A DNA stretch of 8,702 bases. Source: Oligoflexales bacterium. GTDB lineage: Bacteria; Bdellovibrionota_B; Oligoflexia; Oligoflexales; CACXFL01. How positions within the stretch are numbered: position 1 is the first letter of the stretch; each line of letters begins with the position of its first letter. Shown here one piece after another: positions 5,766-8,702 of this stretch. Position numbers and translations under genes: made by a program. The DNA lies in assembly GCA_028282865.1 (NCBI GenBank), contig JANQHA010000497.1:1-8702 (forward strand), written 5' to 3'. The notes under the pieces were generated by a model that saw only the letters and a list, made by a program, of their open reading frames with translations, did no database searches and was not told where the DNA came from.

Positions 5766-6314
5766 TTGAAGCTGATTGTTGGCTTAGGAAACCCCGGACC
5801 AAAGCATGAGACGACACGTCACAATGTGGGGTTTTTGCTGTTAGATGAAATCGCTCACCGTTACAATATTGACTGGTCGGGGGTTAAGTTTGATGGCGTT
5901 GTTGGTAAAGGCAGGATAGAGCAAGAGGATTGCTACCTGCTGAAACCGCAGACTTTTATGAATTTAAGTGGGCGCTGTATTGTAGCTTTTATGAACTACT
6001 TTAAAATTGCTCCTGCTGAGTTGATTGTTATTTACGATGAATTGGACTTGCCTCCTGGTCAGGTGAAGAGCAGAGCAGGTGGTGGTCACGGTGGACATAA
6101 CGGTGTTAGAAATATCATCGAGTTAGCTGGTACCAAGGATTTTCATCGGATAAAAGTTGGTATTGGAAAGCCGTCGTCTAGAGAGGATGGCAGCGGTGCC
6201 GACTGGGTGTTAAAACCTCTTCCTGATAGTGAGTTGGTCGCTTTACAGGAGGAGGTTCTAGAACAGGTGTTGACTAGGCTGACGGCTATTTTTAGCCAAA
6301 TGAATTCAGCCTAG
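5766..6314 (+). CDS. pth: Peptidyl-tRNA hydrolase
   Basis: Pth cuts the ester bond of peptidyl-tRNAs that drop off ribosomes, recycling tRNA. The 182-residue protein has the expected landmarks: GLGNPG (6-11) with Asn9, catalytic His19 in TRHNVG, Asn66 in TFMNLSG, Asp91 in YDELDLPPG (90-98) and Asn112 in GGGHGGHNG (106-114). These match the catalytic and tRNA-binding residues known in the E. coli enzyme, with small numbering shifts. The start is TTG at 5766, because the family's MKLIVGLGNPG begins there and the nearby ATG at 5762 is out of frame. TAAGG (5753-5757) overlaps the rplY stop codon and can serve as ribosome site, which suggests coupled translation. ychF, often next to pth, is not here. 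Confidence 0.97.
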   Translation: MKLIVGLGNPGPKHETTRHNVGFLLLDEIAHRYNIDWSGVKFDGVVGKGRIEQEDCYLLKPQTFMNLSGRCIVAFMNYFKIAPAELIVIYDELDLPPGQVKSRAGGGHGGHNGVRNIIELAGTKDFHRIKVGIGKPSSREDGSGADWVLKPLPDSELVALQEEVLEQVLTRLTAIFSQMNSA

Positions 6315-6359
6315 TAAGCTCTCTTGCTGGTATCAGGTGATATTGGCTGCATAAACCAT

Positions 6360-6367
6360 AAGGGAGG
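6360..6367 (+). promoter_or_regulatory. Ribosome binding site that fixes the TTG start of rpsF
   Basis: AAGGGAGG is a strong anti-16S match and ends 9 nt before TTG at 6377. Homology begins at this codon (MREYEFTYI), so TTG is the real start. Confidence 0.85.
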
Positions 6368-6376
6368 ATTAATATT

Positions 6377-6745
6377 TTGAGAGAGTACGAATTTACTTAC
6401 ATTTCCAGAGCGGATCTTCCGGAGGCAGACCGGCTAAATCACTTTAAGAAGTACGAAGATCTTCTTTTAGCTGGTGGCGGACAGGTCTTAAAAAAAGATG
6501 ACTGGGGTGTGAAACGGTTATCTTACCCGATCAAAAAGCATTTCCGTGGGCATTATCTTCATTACGACTTTGTCGGTTTACCGCAGAACCTCGGCGAGGT
6601 AGAGCGTTTGATGAAGATCGACGACAATGTTTTAAGGTTTATGGCTGTTAAGCTAGGTGAGGGCGTGGATGTCGAAGCTCGCAAAGCTGAGCTTGCAAAA
6701 AAAGCGACGCCACCCGCTAGTGTAGCATCAGACCAAAAACACTAA
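6377..6745 (+). CDS. rpsF: 30S ribosomal protein S6
   Basis: S6 binds the central domain of 16S rRNA on the platform of the small subunit, normally as a pair with S18. The 122 residues contain the family's N-terminal strand (MREYEFTYI), the helix 14-32, the motif WGVKRLSYPIKK (43-54), RGHY (57-60) and the C-terminal strand NVLRFMAVKL (84-93). A charged tail rich in Ala and Lys follows (from about 97), which is common and variable in this family. The start is TTG, backed by AAGGGAGG. It lies 62 bp after pth and 27 bp before rplI. rpsR for its partner S18 is missing from its usual place just downstream. Confidence 0.96.
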   Translation: MREYEFTYISRADLPEADRLNHFKKYEDLLLAGGGQVLKKDDWGVKRLSYPIKKHFRGHYLHYDFVGLPQNLGEVERLMKIDDNVLRFMAVKLGEGVDVEARKAELAKKATPPASVASDQKH

Positions 6746-6772
6746 TTTTGCTTATAAGGAGAGGATGAAATC

Positions 6773-7225
6773 ATGTCATCAATGAGGCTCATATTAAACC
6801 AAGACGTTCCGTCCTTGGGGTCGATCGGCGATCTAGTTACTGTCAAGGGTGGTTATGCCCGGAATTACTTAATACCGCGAGGATTTGCGGTTGTTGCTAA
6901 CGAGAGAAATAAAGCTGCTTTGGAACATCAGTTAAAAGTTTTGGAGAAGAAACGTTCCGCGTTGCTCGGCGAAGCAAAGAAGCTTGCGGCTCAAATTGAA
7001 AAGGCATCGGTTACTGTAGCTAAGCAGGTAGGCGAAGAAGAGAAAATTTTTGGCTCTGTTACGACTGCCGAGCTCGAAGAGTTGCTTGCTGCCGAGGGCA
7101 TCAAAGTTGATAGACGCAACATTAGCCTACTTGAGGAAGTTAAAAAGGTTGGTGTCTATTCTGCAGAAGTCAAACTTCATGCGGATGTGTCTGCGAAGTT
7201 CAAAGTTTGGGTGGTTGCTCAATAG
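6773..7225 (+). CDS. rplI: 50S ribosomal protein L9
   Basis: L9 binds 23S rRNA near the L1 stalk. The 150 residues have the normal two-domain design. The N-terminal rRNA-binding domain carries GYARNYLIPRGFA (28-40, roughly), a long charged helix spans about 44-80, and the C-terminal domain starts at KIFGSVT (91-97). The ATG at 6773 fits the GGAGAGG site (6758-6764) at 8 nt. Met4 (6782) would match typical family N-termini but is 17 nt from that site, so I prefer 6773. An ATG at 6765 is out of frame and hits a stop quickly. A 142-bp gap with no gene, terminator or convincing promoter separates it from dnaB. Confidence 0.96.
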   Translation: MSSMRLILNQDVPSLGSIGDLVTVKGGYARNYLIPRGFAVVANERNKAALEHQLKVLEKKRSALLGEAKKLAAQIEKASVTVAKQVGEEEKIFGSVTTAELEELLAAEGIKVDRRNISLLEEVKKVGVYSAEVKLHADVSAKFKVWVVAQ

Positions 7226-7354
7226 AACCTCGGTTTTGACCATCAACAATGATAAGATACCTTTAATGCGCCCTATTTGCTCCCTGCTGTTTTATAGTTG
7301 CTAGTAGTAGTTTTTGTGTTGGGTGCTTGATGTAATTTGCAAACGACTCGGCGC

Positions 7355-7360
7355 AAGGAA
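7355..7360 (+). promoter_or_regulatory. Ribosome binding site that fixes the GTG start of dnaB
   Basis: AAGGAA ends 7 nt before GTG at 7368, and the DnaB N-terminal region begins shortly after it (LPYSQQAERAVLGA). Confidence 0.75.
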
Positions 7361-7367
7361 TACTACT

Positions 7368-8702
7368 GTGGATAAAAAGGGAAAGCAGACAAAGGATTTG
7401 AGTCTTCCCTACTCGCAGCAAGCCGAGCGTGCTGTGCTGGGAGCAATACTACGCGATCCCGACGTGTTGACTTTGGTAGAGTCGCTTTTAATTCCAGATC
7501 ATTTTTTTCAAGATATCCATAAAAAAATATATCAAGCGATTTCGGACCTTTCTGCGATGGGAGAAAGCGCGGATATTCTGACAGTGGCTGATAAGCTACG
7601 TAGTGCCGAGGCAGAGTCAGAGTATTTGGGGCCAGCTTATCTGGTTGAATTGACTGAAAGTTGCCCGGTCACCCAAAATGTCGAACATTATGCCAAAATT
7701 GTCCGAAGCGATTTTTATCGACGGAAAATTATCGTGGCTTGTCATGACACTATCCAAGGCGCCATGAACTTCCAAGGCTCACTGGAGTCATATATTGAAT
7801 CGGTTGAGAAGGAGTTTTTAGCAATTGCATCCGAGCATGACCGCAAGGGATTGACCCCTGGTCGCGAGGTTTTGGATGCTACGATCGAGGAAATTGAAAA
7901 GCGTTTAGAGCGTGGTGATGAAATCACCGGCGTGCCCACAGGGTTCAATGAGTTGGACCATCTAGTAGGAGGGTGGCAGGCTGGTGATCTGGTCATTTTG
8001 GCGGCAAGACCTGGAATGGGCAAAACAGCATTTGCACTAAATTGTGCTGCCTCTGCGGCTAAAAATAAGAAACACGTAGCTATTTTTACTTTAGAGATGA
8101 CCAAAGAACAGTTGATGAGCCGTGTGTTATCTAGCGAGGCCAGGGTTGATTCGGCCAGGCTTAGGCGTGGAGACCTGAATGAAGAGGAAGAGGATAGGTT
8201 AGCCCAGGGAGCGCGACAGGTTTACGACATGAGCTCAGAGGTCAGTATTGACGAAACCCCAGGTGTTTCACTTATGGAGCTCAGATCGCGTTGTCGTCGT
8301 CACAAAAAGGAGTTTGGCCTCGACCTGATCGTTGTCGACTACCTCCAATTGATGTCGGGGTCTAGTTCAAGTCGCAGCGAAAGCCGTGAGCGTGAAATAT
8401 CGGAGATATCTATGGGCCTGAAATCGCTAGCTAAGGAGCTTTCAGTCCCTGTGATCGCCTTGGCGCAGTTAAACCGTGGCCCAGATGCCAGGCCCGATAA
8501 ACGGCCTAAGATAAGCGATTTGAGGGAATCAGGCTCTATGGAGCAGGATGCTGATATGATTCTTTTTATCTACCGTGATGAGTATTATAACCCTTCTTCT
8601 GAGGATCAGGGGATTGCTGAGCTGCTAGTTGCTAAAAACCGACACGGTGCCACCACGACTATTAAGCTCGCGTTTCAACCAAATATCGTCGCTTTCCAAA
8701 AT
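7368..8702 (+). CDS. dnaB: Replicative DNA helicase DnaB (3' end outside window)
   Basis: DnaB is the hexameric helicase that unwinds DNA at the replication fork and recruits primase. The frame opens with GTG and gives 445 codons up to the last base, with no stop. Visible parts are the N-terminal primase-interacting domain (about 13-155, with PYSQQAERAVLGAIL), a linker helix, and the RecA-type ATPase domain from about 184 (TGVPTGFNELD). It has Walker A ARPGMGKT (213-220), catalytic Glu243 in TLEM, Walker B around Asp324 (VVDYLQL), AQLNR (366-370), DLRESGSMEQDAD (384-396) and arginine finger Arg425 in KNRHG. No intein interrupts these motifs. Compared with the usual 450-480 residues, only a short C-terminal tail is missing. 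It follows rplI as in many bacteria. Confidence 0.97.
   Translation, partial: MDKKGKQTKDLSLPYSQQAERAVLGAILRDPDVLTLVESLLIPDHFFQDIHKKIYQAISDLSAMGESADILTVADKLRSAEAESEYLGPAYLVELTESCPVTQNVEHYAKIVRSDFYRRKIIVACHDTIQGAMNFQGSLESYIESVEKEFLAIASEHDRKGLTPGREVLDATIEEIEKRLERGDEITGVPTGFNELDHLVGGWQAGDLVILAARPGMGKTAFALNCAASAAKNKKHVAIFTLEMTKEQLMSRVLSSEARVDSARLRRGDLNEEEEDRLAQGARQVYDMSSEVSIDETPGVSLMELRSRCRRHKKEFGLDLIVVDYLQLMSGSSSSRSESREREISEISMGLKSLAKELSVPVIALAQLNRGPDARPDKRPKISDLRESGSMEQDADMILFIYRDEYYNPSSEDQGIAELLVAKNRHGATTTIKLAFQPNIVAFQN

Noticed and set aside
7050..7304. Plus-strand frame overlapping the end of rplI
   Set aside because: Mostly inside rplI in another frame, no ribosome site, no family features.
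7226..7367. Promoter or terminator between rplI and dnaB (TTGACC at 7236, AACCTCGGTT at 7226)
   Set aside because: The TTGACC has no properly spaced -10 box, and the AACC/GGTT stem leaves a two-base loop, which cannot form.
7742..8104. Minus-strand frame within dnaB
   Set aside because: Antisense to the conserved DnaB ATPase domain; a shadow of its codon pattern.

Overview
The window looks like ordinary chromosome from a Gram-negative bacterium with moderate GC content. Two features point to the former deltaproteobacterial lineages, with Bdellovibrionota/Oligoflexia as my best guess. One is the gene order tRNA-Gln, prs, rplY, pth, rpsF, rplI, dnaB; the other is the presence of DUF1844 and dual-FHA proteins. 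This placement is inferred from gene order and protein families, not from a phylogeny. A tRNA-Gln-prs-rplY-pth order also occurs in gammaproteobacteria, so the assignment is tentative.

Left part (1-1411): the minus strand carries the start of a gene that leaves the window at base 1 and encodes a signal-peptide-like N-terminus, then a 168-bp spacer with small inverted repeats, then a protein with two forkhead-associated (FHA, phosphothreonine-binding) domains. Divergent from it on the plus strand, behind a very good sigma70-type promoter, is a 93-residue DUF1844 protein.

Middle (1535-4242): a large two-ATPase Hsp100 protein with a full-length ClpB-type middle domain, a low-complexity linker after the N-domain and no visible ClpP-docking tripeptide. 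It is followed by a probable intrinsic terminator. It is probably a second, divergent ClpB-like unfoldase, but its partner is unknown.

Right part (4259-8702): a housekeeping block on the plus strand. A consensus-like promoter drives tRNA-Gln(TTG), and prs (PRPP synthase) starts 21 bp after the tRNA. A second promoter and a short leader hairpin precede rplY (ribosomal protein L25, short form). Then come pth (peptidyl-tRNA hydrolase), rpsF (S6), rplI (L9) and dnaB (replicative helicase), the last running off the right edge. The block joins nucleotide precursor supply, translation and replication, as in many bacteria. rpsR (S18), normally between rpsF and rplI, is absent: only 27 bp separate the two genes.

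Start-codon use is unusual: rplY, pth and rpsF start with TTG, the FHA gene with TTG or CTG, and dnaB with GTG. I found no mobile element, CRISPR array, phage gene or clear new multi-gene system. The less ordinary parts are the ClpB-like protein with its FHA/DUF1844 neighbours, the missing rpsR, and the unexplained spacer at 84-251.
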